NCBI GenBank assembly: GCA_905215555.1
Contig: CAJMQU010000031.1
Coordinates: 1 to 49,395 of the forward strand
DNA from: an uncultured bacterium
GTDB lineage: Bacteria; Bacteroidota; Bacteroidia; Bacteroidales; Bacteroidaceae
Direction of reading: 5' to 3'
DNA length: 49,395 nucleotides
The notes beneath the pieces are model-generated. The model was not told where the DNA came from. It ran no database searches and was given only the letters and a program-made list of their open reading frames with translations. The position numbers were made by a program, and so were the translations under genes. Below are positions 42,912 through 49,395 of the stretch, piece after piece; positions within the stretch are counted from its first letter, which is position 1, and every line of letters starts with the position of its first letter.

Positions 42912-42939
42912 CAGCATATTACGTAACAAATATTTTAGT

Positions 42940-44862
42940 ATGAAATCTCTTTTCAATCGTTTGGCGGGTGTTGCCGCTGTTGCTGCTGTACTTTATTCTT
43001 GCGCTAGTATCGGGCGTCCGGAAGGTGGTGACTATGATGAGACTCCTCCTCGTTTTGTGGGTAGTACTCCGGCACCGGGTGCGCTCAATAATACCCGGAA
43101 GAAGGTTACGATTGAATTTGACGAATTCATCAAGCTTGAGAAACCGGGGGAGAAGATCGTGATATCTCCACCTCAGGTGCAGCAACCGGAGATCAAAGCC
43201 AATGGGAAAAAGGTTATTATCACCCTGCAAGACTCGCTCAAGCCGAATACGACTTATACGATAGATTTCTCTGATGCCATCCAGGATAATAACGAGGGTA
43301 ATCCGTTGCCCGACTTCGGATTTACTTTCTCCACAGGAACCAATCTTGACTCAATGGTCGTTTCGGGTACTGTGCTGAACGCCTCAAATCTGGAACCTGT
43401 GAAAGGTATGCTGGTGGGTATGCACTCCAACCTGGCCGATTCTGCCTTTACCACGAAGCCCTTCGAAAGGGTGGGGCGCACTGATAGCCGCGGACATTTC
43501 ACAATCCGGGGTGTTGCTCCGGGCGAATACCGTATCTATGGGTTGCAGGATGCCGATCAGAATTTTTATTATAGCCAACCTACCGAACTCATAGCGTTCG
43601 AAGACTCTCTGATAATCCCTTCTATGGATCAGCGGATGCGTTTTGATACGCTCTGGAAAGACTCTTTGACGGTAGATACGATTATAGAAAGGGCATATAC
43701 CCACTATTCTCCGGACGACGTCATTTTGCGTTGTTTCAAAGAGCGGTCTTTTTCACAGCGTCTCATCAAGAGCGAGCGTCCCGAACCCCGCAAGTTCTCT
43801 TTCTACTTTTCGGCCACAGCGGATAGTCTGCCGCTATTGAAAGGGTTGAACTTTGATGAAACCAATGCTTTCATCGTGGAAATGCCTACCGGACGCATTG
43901 ATACACTGACATACTGGATAAGAGATTCGCTGGTCTATAAGATAGATACATTAAAGATGAGCCTCTCTTATTTGTATACGGACACGCTGAACCAATTGGT
44001 TCCTCGTACGGATACGCTGAAGCTGGTGTCTAAAATCCGTCCCAAGTCGGAGAAGGAGTTGGAAAAAGAGCGCGAGAAGAAAGAAAAAGAATTGGAGAAA
44101 GCTAAAAAGAAAGCCGAGAAAGAAGGCAAGGAATATGTAGAGCCGACCGTATTCTTACCTGTAGATGTGTATGCACCGGGTTCGATGGACATTTATGATT
44201 ACATCTCCCTGACCTTCAGTGAGCCCTTGGCGAGTGCCGCTGACGGTGCCATCCATTTAAAACAGAAGGTGGACTCTTTGTGGAATGACGTTGCTTTCGA
44301 CTTTGTTCCGGACTCGTTGAACCTGATGCGTTATAATGTCTATGCGGATTGGGTGCCCGGTGAAAGCTATAGCTTTGAGGTCGATTCGATGGCCTTCCAC
44401 GGAATATATGGTCTGTTCACAGATAAGATAAAGAAAGAATTCAAGGTGAAGAAGCCCGAAGAGTACGGGCAGATTTACTATAATGTGAGCGGGGCGGATT
44501 CGCTGGCGTTCGTGGAGTTGCTGGACGGGCAGGACAAGGTGGTGCGGACGGTACCTGTTGTCGATGGAAAGGCGGATTTCTACTACCTGAATCCCGGAAA
44601 ATATGGTGCACGCCTCATAAATGATACCAATGGAAACGGTGTGTGGGACACCGGAAAATATGAAGATAAGCGGCAGCCGGAAAAAGTCTTCTATTATCCC
44701 CAGGTGATAGAACTTAAGGCCAACTTTGACCTTACGCAGACCTGGAACATTAATGAAAAGCCGCTGGATAAGCAAAAACCGGAAGAACTTAAAAAACAAA
44801 AACCAGATGAAGACAAGAAAAAGAAGAACCAAAATAACCGCAACTCCGGCAGTCGCCGGTAA
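42940..44862 (+). CDS. Large lipoprotein with N-terminal Big_5-type Ig-like domain
   Basis: A 640-residue lipoprotein (MKSLFNRLAGVAAVAAVLYSC). The ATG at 42940 is chosen because the promoter box lies between it and the earlier ATG. Residues ~15-130 form a Big_5-like domain (ETPPRFVGSTPAPGALNNT, TVEFDEF-like IEFDEFIKL, KPNTTYTIDFSDAIQDNN). A carboxypeptidase-regulatory-like fold follows (GHFTIRGVAPGEYRIYGLQD). Near residue 365-400 a Lys/Glu-rich coiled coil occurs (EKELEKEREKKEKELEKAKK). The end is basic and low-complexity. Homologues are widespread in Bacteroides as envelope proteins of unknown role. It overlaps the next gene by 56 bp in another frame. Confidence 0.8.
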   Translation: MKSLFNRLAGVAAVAAVLYSCASIGRPEGGDYDETPPRFVGSTPAPGALNNTRKKVTIEFDEFIKLEKPGEKIVISPPQVQQPEIKANGKKVIITLQDSLKPNTTYTIDFSDAIQDNNEGNPLPDFGFTFSTGTNLDSMVVSGTVLNASNLEPVKGMLVGMHSNLADSAFTTKPFERVGRTDSRGHFTIRGVAPGEYRIYGLQDADQNFYYSQPTELIAFEDSLIIPSMDQRMRFDTLWKDSLTVDTIIERAYTHYSPDDVILRCFKERSFSQRLIKSERPEPRKFSFYFSATADSLPLLKGLNFDETNAFIVEMPTGRIDTLTYWIRDSLVYKIDTLKMSLSYLYTDTLNQLVPRTDTLKLVSKIRPKSEKELEKEREKKEKELEKAKKKAEKEGKEYVEPTVFLPVDVYAPGSMDIYDYISLTFSEPLASAADGAIHLKQKVDSLWNDVAFDFVPDSLNLMRYNVYADWVPGESYSFEVDSMAFHGIYGLFTDKIKKEFKVKKPEEYGQIYYNVSGADSLAFVELLDGQDKVVRTVPVVDGKADFYYLNPGKYGARLINDTNGNGVWDTGKYEDKRQPEKVFYYPQVIELKANFDLTQTWNINEKPLDKQKPEELKKQKPDEDKKKKNQNNRNSGSRR

Positions 44863-45679
44863 ACGCGGATGGGTGTTCTGCCTGTTAGGTGCCCTGTTAC
44901 TAACTATTGCTGTTCCTTCCAAAGCCCAATGTACGGCGCAAAATACCGCTTTTCAGTCGGGTGAGCACGTGATGTATGATTTATATTTTAACTGGAAATT
45001 TATATGGAAGAAGGTTGGCTTGGCAAGCCTGACGACTTTCTCCACTACCTATCAGTCGCAACCTGCCTATCGCTTCAACCTGCTTTCTGTGGGTAGCAAG
45101 AAGACGGATTTCTTCTTTAAAATGCGTGATACACTGACTTGTTATGTCAGTGAGAAGCTGGAACCTCTCTACTTCCGTAAGGCGGCAGAAGAGGGGGACC
45201 GCTATACGGTGGATGAAGCCTGGTTCTCTTATAAGGATGGTCTGTCTCATGTGAAGCAAAAGCGCACGTGGCGCGACCGTGACCCGCAGGAAATGGAGTA
45301 CAGTGATACCCGTTGCATCTTTGATATGCTGAGTATCTTGGCACAGGCGCGTTCCTACAATCCGGATGACTATAAAGTGGGCGACCGCATATTGTTTCCT
45401 ATGGCTACCGGACGCAGGGTAGAAGAGCAAACGTTGATTTATCGTGGAAAAGAAGACATAAAAGCGAATAATGACACTGTTTACCGCTGTCTCGTCTTCT
45501 CGTTCGTGGAGTATAAGAAAGGAAAGGAGAAAGAGGTGATTACTTTCTTCATCTCTGATGATAAGAACCATCTTCCTATCCGCTTGGATATGTATCTCAA
45601 CTTCGGTTCGGCTAAGGCTTTCCTGAAAACTGTGCAAGGAAATCGTTATCCGATGACTTCGGTGGTAAGGAAGAAGTGA
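44807..45679 (+). CDS. DUF3108 family exported protein
   Basis: A 290-residue protein starting at the ATG at 44807, where a basic N-terminus and a hydrophobic core (GWVFCLLGALLLTIAVPSKAQ) give a signal sequence; the longer frame begins inside the previous gene without signal character. The mature part contains SGEHVMYDLYFNWKFIWKKVGLASL, the FFFKMRDTLTCYVSEKLEPLYFRK segment and a C-terminal VEYKKGKEKEVITFFISDDKNHLPIRLDMYL, which is the DUF3108 pattern. The family is periplasmic with a beta-rich fold and unknown role. The 56-bp overlap with the upstream gene indicates coupled translation. Confidence 0.82.
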   Translation: MKTRKRRTKITATPAVAGKRGWVFCLLGALLLTIAVPSKAQCTAQNTAFQSGEHVMYDLYFNWKFIWKKVGLASLTTFSTTYQSQPAYRFNLLSVGSKKTDFFFKMRDTLTCYVSEKLEPLYFRKAAEEGDRYTVDEAWFSYKDGLSHVKQKRTWRDRDPQEMEYSDTRCIFDMLSILAQARSYNPDDYKVGDRILFPMATGRRVEEQTLIYRGKEDIKANNDTVYRCLVFSFVEYKKGKEKEVITFFISDDKNHLPIRLDMYLNFGSAKAFLKTVQGNRYPMTSVVRKK

Positions 45680-45747
45680 GATAGTGACGAGCTACAAGTT
45701 ACGATTGCTTTCGGAGTCACAGTGCAGTCACTCGTAGCCCGTAATTC

Positions 45748-46152
45748 TTAGACTGTGAATGGTAGCGGGTCTCCTTTTCTGAATACACTTGATTCGAATG
45801 TGGCAATCAGTTTGCCATCCTGGTTCGTGATGTCTATCTGATAATATCCGGTAGTCCGTCCTATGTACCGTTCGCGTGCCTCGGCATATAATGTGTCACC
45901 CGGACCGCTGGCACGCAGAAAGGTGATGTTGGAAGAAAGAGAAAAAGCTAATGCACCGTGCGAGTTGGCAGCGGCAGCCAGTGCCAGGTCGGCAAGGGTG
46001 AAGATAGCTCCGCCCTGCGTGCGGTGTCCTGCATTGAGGTGCTCTTCCGTGATGACGAGCTGTGCTTTACTGTAGCCTTCGCGCACTTCCAGCAATTCGA
46101 CGCCGGTCTGTGCAGCATAGCGATCTTTCTTGAAAAATTCTTGTGGGGTCAT
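45748..46152 (-). CDS. PaaI-type hotdog thioesterase
   Basis: A 134-residue cytoplasmic protein of the hotdog fold. HLNAGHRTQGGAIFTLADLALAAAANSHG is the conserved helix region of PaaI/acyl-CoA thioesterases, with the HxxxxGG-like and the acidic D in TLAD as the likely active-site residue. The expected reaction is hydrolysis of an aryl- or acyl-CoA thioester, substrate not predictable. It converges with the DUF3108 gene and is divergent from the GH88 gene. A minus-strand -7 box (CAAATGTA at 46197-46204) lies 45 bp before the start. Confidence 0.88.
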   Translation of the reverse strand: MTPQEFFKKDRYAAQTGVELLEVREGYSKAQLVITEEHLNAGHRTQGGAIFTLADLALAAAANSHGALAFSLSSNITFLRASGPGDTLYAEARERYIGRTTGYYQIDITNQDGKLIATFESSVFRKGDPLPFTV

Positions 46153-46196
46153 GTCTTCTATATGATTAAAAAGTTCAATCTGTATGATTTACTACG

Positions 46197-46204
46197 CAAA
46201 TGTA
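46197..46204 (-). promoter_or_regulatory. -7 box of the thioesterase gene
   Basis: CAAATGTA on the plus strand is TACATTTG on the minus strand. It mirrors the GH88 -7 box at 46260-46267, which has the same eight bases in the other direction, 55 bp away. Confidence 0.55.
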
Positions 46205-46259
46205 ACAATTTTACCCTTTTCATGTATGATTTAGGGGGGTCTTTTCCATAAACCTGCAC

Positions 46260-46267
46260 TACATTTG
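46260..46267 (+). promoter_or_regulatory. -7 box of the GH88-sulfatase operon
   Basis: TACATTTG, identical to the susC -7 box, lies 41 bp before the GH88 start. No -33 TTTG is at the expected place. CATGTATGATTT (46221-46232) upstream resembles the TGTACGATT element of the other two operons, weakly. Confidence 0.55.
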
Positions 46268-46308
46268 CTGACGAAAAAATACGAAATATTAATAAACAAA
46301 TCATTATT

Positions 46309-47526
46309 ATGAAAACAATCCTCGCGACATTGGGAGTGTCTCTCCTTGTTTTGGCAAGTTGCACAGGTCAGAAGAAACAGACCGAGAGCGATTTTATCCA
46401 GGAGAATATTGATAATGCAGTGGCACAGGAAACTATCCAGACTGATATTATCGAGAAATCAGGTAAAATCTTGAATCCAAGAACAATCAACAAAGACGGC
46501 AGCATTGTTTATGTACCCATTGATGACTGGTGTTCCGGTTTTTTCCCCGGTAATATCTGGTATACGTATGAACTGACAGGCGACAAGAAATGGCTGCCAC
46601 TGGCCGAGAAGTACACCGAGGCACTGGACTCTGTGAAATACCTCACTTGGCATCATGATGTAGGTTTCATGATTGGCAGCAGTTATCTGAACGGATACCG
46701 CTTTGCTAATAAAGAGGAATATAAGCCCGTAATTATTCAAACTGCTAAATCACTTTCTACCCGTTTCCGTCCGGCGGCAGGTGTGCTTCAATCCTGGGAT
46801 GCCGATAAAGGTTGGCAAGCCGAACGTGGTTGGAAGTGCCCGGTTATCATCGATAATATGATGAATCTGGAACTGTTGTTCGAAGCATCCAAACTATCAG
46901 ACGATTCTACTTATTATAATATAGCTGTAAAACATGCCGACACAACAATGAAGAATCATTTCCGTGCCGATAACAGTTGTTATCATGTCGTAGATTACGA
47001 CCCCGAAACCGGAGAAGTGCGCAAGAGACAGACAGCGCAAGGCTATGCCGACGAGTCTTCCTGGGCGCGCGGACAAGCATGGGCACTTTACGGATACACG
47101 ATGTGCTACCGCTATACTCATGATCCGAAATATTTGGATATGGCCGAAAAAGTTTATAACTTCATCTTCAACAACCCGAATTTGCCGGAAGATCTCGTTC
47201 CATATTGGGACTTTGATGCCCCTAACATCCCGAACGAACCGCGCGATGCTTCCGCGGCAGCTTGTACGGCATCTGCTTTGTATGAACTGAGTACCTATAT
47301 CCCAGGCAAGAACTATAAGGAAACTGCGGATAAGATAATGGAAAGCCTCGGATCACCGGCTTATCGTGCCGAAGTGGGGACGAATGGCAACTTTATCCTT
47401 ATGCATTCTGTAGGTAGTATTCCTCACGGTGCTGAGATTGATGTACCGTTGAATTATGCAGACTACTACTTCTTGGAAGGGATCATGCGCAAGAGGGATT
47501 TGGAAGCTAATAAGAATTTGTTTTAA
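46309..47526 (+). CDS. GH88 unsaturated glucuronyl hydrolase
   Basis: A 405-residue lipoprotein (MKTILATLGVSLLVLASC) with the (alpha/alpha)6 barrel of GH88. The two catalytic aspartates are D117 in WHHDVGFMIGSSYLNGYR and D182 in VIIDNMMNLELLF, matching Asp88 and Asp149 of Bacillus UGL. SSWARGQAWALYGYTMCYRYT is another family block. It hydrates the 4,5-unsaturated uronate left by the PL8 lyases and frees the hexosamine. It corresponds by content and partner to BT3348. It stands 12 kb from the kinase, with unrelated genes between, and is followed 46 bp later by a sulfatase. Confidence 0.93.
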   Translation: MKTILATLGVSLLVLASCTGQKKQTESDFIQENIDNAVAQETIQTDIIEKSGKILNPRTINKDGSIVYVPIDDWCSGFFPGNIWYTYELTGDKKWLPLAEKYTEALDSVKYLTWHHDVGFMIGSSYLNGYRFANKEEYKPVIIQTAKSLSTRFRPAAGVLQSWDADKGWQAERGWKCPVIIDNMMNLELLFEASKLSDDSTYYNIAVKHADTTMKNHFRADNSCYHVVDYDPETGEVRKRQTAQGYADESSWARGQAWALYGYTMCYRYTHDPKYLDMAEKVYNFIFNNPNLPEDLVPYWDFDAPNIPNEPRDASAAACTASALYELSTYIPGKNYKETADKIMESLGSPAYRAEVGTNGNFILMHSVGSIPHGAEIDVPLNYADYYFLEGIMRKRDLEANKNLF

Positions 47527-47572
47527 TGAATAAATAGATGAACACAAAGGCTGTTCAACAAATAAAAATAGA

Positions 47573-49117
47573 ATGATCAATCGGTTTAGTTTGTTTTTAG
47601 GAGGCTTGGGCCTGTTTGCCTTGCAAGGCTGCAAGGGTCAGCAAGGAGAGCAGGCGCAACTTCCAAACGTTATCTACGTTTTCCCTGACCAGTACCGTAA
47701 TCAGGCAATGGAGTTTTGGGGACAGGACGGGTTTCGCGACAAGGTGAACTTCCGCAACGACCCGGTGTATACACCTCACTTGAACGGCTTTGCCCGCGAA
47801 GCTTTAGTGTTGAGTTCGGCTCAGAGCAACTGTCCGTTGAGCAGTCCCCACCGGGGTATGCTGCTGACAGGTATGTATCCCAATAAGAGTGGTGTGCCTT
47901 TGAATTGCAATTCAAGCCGCCCTATCAGTTCTCTGCGTGAAGATGTGGATTGTATAGGTGATGTCTTCAGTAAATCGGGTTATGATTGTGCTTACTTTGG
48001 TAAACTGCATGCTGATTTTCCGACACCGAACGACCCGCAACGTCCCGGACATTATGTAGAGGACCGTGTGCCTGCATGGGATGCCTATACGCCGAAAGAA
48101 CGCCGTCACGGTTTTAACTATTGGTATTCTTACGGTACATTCGACGAACATAAGAATCCTCATTATTGGGATACGGAAGGAAAACGCCACGAGCCGAAGG
48201 AGTGGTCGCCGTTGCACGAATCCGGCATGGTGGTTTCCTACCTGAAAAACGAAGGTAATGTGCGCGACCCGAAGAAACCGTTCTTTATCATGGTAGGCAT
48301 GAATCCGCCCCATAGCCCATACCGTTCACTGGACGACTGCATGGAAGAGGATTTCAACCTGTATAAAGACCAGCCTTTGGATAGTCTGCTCGTCCGCCCC
48401 AATGCGGATAAAAAGCGTGAGAAAGCTGAGAGTGTTCGTTATTACTTCGCTTCCGTCACCGGTGTCGACCGTGCATTCGGGCAGATACTGGAAACGCTGA
48501 AAGAGCAGGGCTTGGATAAGAATACAATCGTAATCTTTGCTTCTGACCACGGCGAAACCATGTGTAGTCAGTTTACGGATGATCCGAAGAACTCTCCGTA
48601 CTCCGAATCAATGAACATTCCGTTCCTGGTGCGTTATCCCGGACACATCCAGCCGCGAGTGGACAATCTTCTGATGTCTGCCCCTGATATTATGCCGACT
48701 GTCCTGGGGCTGTGTGGTCTTGGTGACTCTATCCCGGCCAATGTGCAGGGACGCAACTGGGCACCTCTTTTCTTCGATGAAAAGGCGGAAATTGAACGCC
48801 CCGGCGGTGCTTTGTACATTCAGAACTTGGATGGTGAGAAAGATGAGGAAGGTAAAGTACAGACTTACTTCCCTTCATCAAGAGGATATAAGACGGCACG
48901 TTATACTTTGGCTTTCTTTATTGATAAGAAAGACCGTAAGTTGAAGAAGACTTTACTGTTTGATGATGAAAAAGATCCTTATCAGATGAATAATCTTCCG
49001 TTGGAAGAGAATCAGGAGATTGTTGCAGAACTCTGCCGCGAGATGGGCAAGGAGTTGAAAGCGATAGATGATCCCTGGTATAAGGAACGCATACTTTCTG
49101 ACATGATACCTTATTAA
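47573..49117 (+). CDS. Ser-type S1 sulfatase paired with GH88
   Basis: A 514-residue lipoprotein (GLFALQGC, Cys20). The metal site begins with D39-Q40 in IYVFPDQYRNQAMEF. The formylglycine site is S90-S-P-H-R (NCPLSSPHRGMLLTG), a Ser-type motif. AYFGKLHADFP and IVIFASDHGETMCSQF are further sulfatase blocks. Its tandem with GH88 is the arrangement of BT3348-BT3349; BT3349 has been described as a chondroitin 4-O-endosulfatase. By synteny I infer 4-O-desulfation of chondroitin chains, with moderate trust. A strong terminator follows 21 bp after the stop. Confidence 0.88.
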   Translation: MINRFSLFLGGLGLFALQGCKGQQGEQAQLPNVIYVFPDQYRNQAMEFWGQDGFRDKVNFRNDPVYTPHLNGFAREALVLSSAQSNCPLSSPHRGMLLTGMYPNKSGVPLNCNSSRPISSLREDVDCIGDVFSKSGYDCAYFGKLHADFPTPNDPQRPGHYVEDRVPAWDAYTPKERRHGFNYWYSYGTFDEHKNPHYWDTEGKRHEPKEWSPLHESGMVVSYLKNEGNVRDPKKPFFIMVGMNPPHSPYRSLDDCMEEDFNLYKDQPLDSLLVRPNADKKREKAESVRYYFASVTGVDRAFGQILETLKEQGLDKNTIVIFASDHGETMCSQFTDDPKNSPYSESMNIPFLVRYPGHIQPRVDNLLMSAPDIMPTVLGLCGLGDSIPANVQGRNWAPLFFDEKAEIERPGGALYIQNLDGEKDEEGKVQTYFPSSRGYKTARYTLAFFIDKKDRKLKKTLLFDDEKDPYQMNNLPLEENQEIVAELCREMGKELKAIDDPWYKERILSDMIPY

Positions 49118-49138
49118 AACTCTCCTTTTTAAAATAGT

Positions 49139-49186
49139 ACTGCCTCCTTCGGTTCTTTAAGAATCGGAGGGAGGCAGTCTTTTTTA
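49139..49186 (+). terminator. Rho-independent terminator after the GH88-sulfatase operon
   Basis: ACTGCCTCC (49139-49147) pairs with GGAGGCAGT (49170-49178), with extra pairing of the CGGTTCTT/AAGAATCG part inside, then CTTTTTT on the plus strand. Confidence 0.92.
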
Positions 49187-49395
49187 CCAGAGGCTTATTG
49201 TCTACTTATAAAAAGAAGTGCTGGAAGTTTCGACAAGTCTTGTCGCATTAGTTGTGTGTAGATATAATCTACCAGTTGTTTTTCATGGTATTATTTTTGG
49301 CAAATGTAGGGAGAGACCTTGAATTATAAATGTTATAAAAGGTCATAGAGGCACAAATTATGCCGAAACTAAGATTCTTCCGAAAGAATCTTAGT
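49187..49395. other. Right-end intergenic DNA with a perfect hairpin
   Basis: ACTAAGATTCTT (49368-49379) and AAGAATCTTAGT (49384-49395) form a perfect 12-bp stem with the 4-nt loop CCGA, ending exactly at the window edge. It may be the terminator of a gene beyond the window. CAAATGTA at 49301-49308 is a minus-strand -7 box look-alike with no gene to serve here. No coding region is seen. Confidence 0.6.

Larger units (their letters stand above)
42151..42939. other. 789-bp divergent intergenic region
   Basis: It separates the efflux operon from the Big_5-type lipoprotein gene. It contains the two promoter boxes listed separately, an array of degenerate 21-23-bp repeats (42468-42552), and a small dyad TAGTC/GACTA (42682-42686, 42697-42701). 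A 91-codon frame at 42383-42658 has no signal peptide, no recognised family and a biased hydrophobic composition; I do not call it a gene. Confidence 0.6.

Noticed and set aside
42892..42939. Earlier ATG for the Big_5-type lipoprotein
   Set aside because: The promoter -7 box (42904-42911) lies downstream of it, and the extra residues would precede the lipoprotein signal.
1..49395. Mobile element or prophage signs around the left-arm duplication
   Set aside because: No transposase, integrase, terminal inverted repeats with target duplication, or phage genes are visible in the window.

Overview
The window looks like a chromosomal segment of a gut Bacteroides species. The signs are a SusC/SusD outer-membrane pair beside a hybrid two-component regulator (HTCS), many Sec signal peptides and lipoproteins, TAnnTTTG-type -7 promoter boxes, and no Shine-Dalgarno-led starts. 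I see no rRNA, tRNA, insertion sequence, phage gene or CRISPR array. The species cannot be fixed from the sequence alone.

Left arm (1-7201, all minus strand). A lipoprotein with a transglutaminase-like core is followed 3 bp later by an O-antigen-ligase/Wzy-type membrane protein with a TPR-like tail. Next comes a lipoprotein with a cysteine-rich repeat array and a JAMM metalloprotease signature. A small secreted protein is coupled to it by 7 bp. Then come two tandem paralogues of another small secreted protein, the second cut by the window edge; their 167-bp upstream regions are identical. This arm is the least explained part of the window.

Centre (7436-34449). This is a glycosaminoglycan utilisation locus of chondroitin/dermatan/hyaluronan type. 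A plus-strand operon encodes a DUF6250-like protein, a PL8 lyase and a Ser-type sulfatase. After a convergent dus gene, a minus-strand operon reads SusC, SusD, a second PL8 lyase, a GH95-like protein and a GH20 hexosaminidase, and ends at a strong terminator. Upstream lie another Ser-type sulfatase and the HTCS. Divergent from the HTCS are an N-acetylhexosamine 1-kinase (NahK-like) gene and a CBM9-like secreted protein. The order SusC - sulfatase - HTCS - kinase matches what I recall of the B. thetaiotaomicron chondroitin locus (BT3332-BT3335). The GH95-like plus GH20 pair does not, and suggests a decorated or branched substrate.

Right arm (34476-49117). Housekeeping and envelope genes (NUC1-type nuclease, a divergent LpxA-like acyltransferase, a complete RND tripartite efflux operon, a Big_5-type lipoprotein, a DUF3108 protein, a thioesterase) separate the centre from a second piece of the pathway: a GH88 unsaturated glucuronyl hydrolase and a third Ser-type sulfatase, closed by a clear terminator.

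How it works together (inference): sulfated polymer is bound and imported by SusC/SusD; PL8 lyases cut it to 4,5-unsaturated oligosaccharides; sulfatases remove sulfates; GH88 removes the unsaturated uronate; GH20 releases hexosamine; the NahK-like kinase phosphorylates free GalNAc/GlcNAc in the cytoplasm. The HTCS senses an oligosaccharide and activates transcription. A 14-bp motif shared by the susC and sulfatase upstream regions, and a direct repeat upstream of the plus-strand lyase operon, are candidate binding sites for its AraC-type domain.
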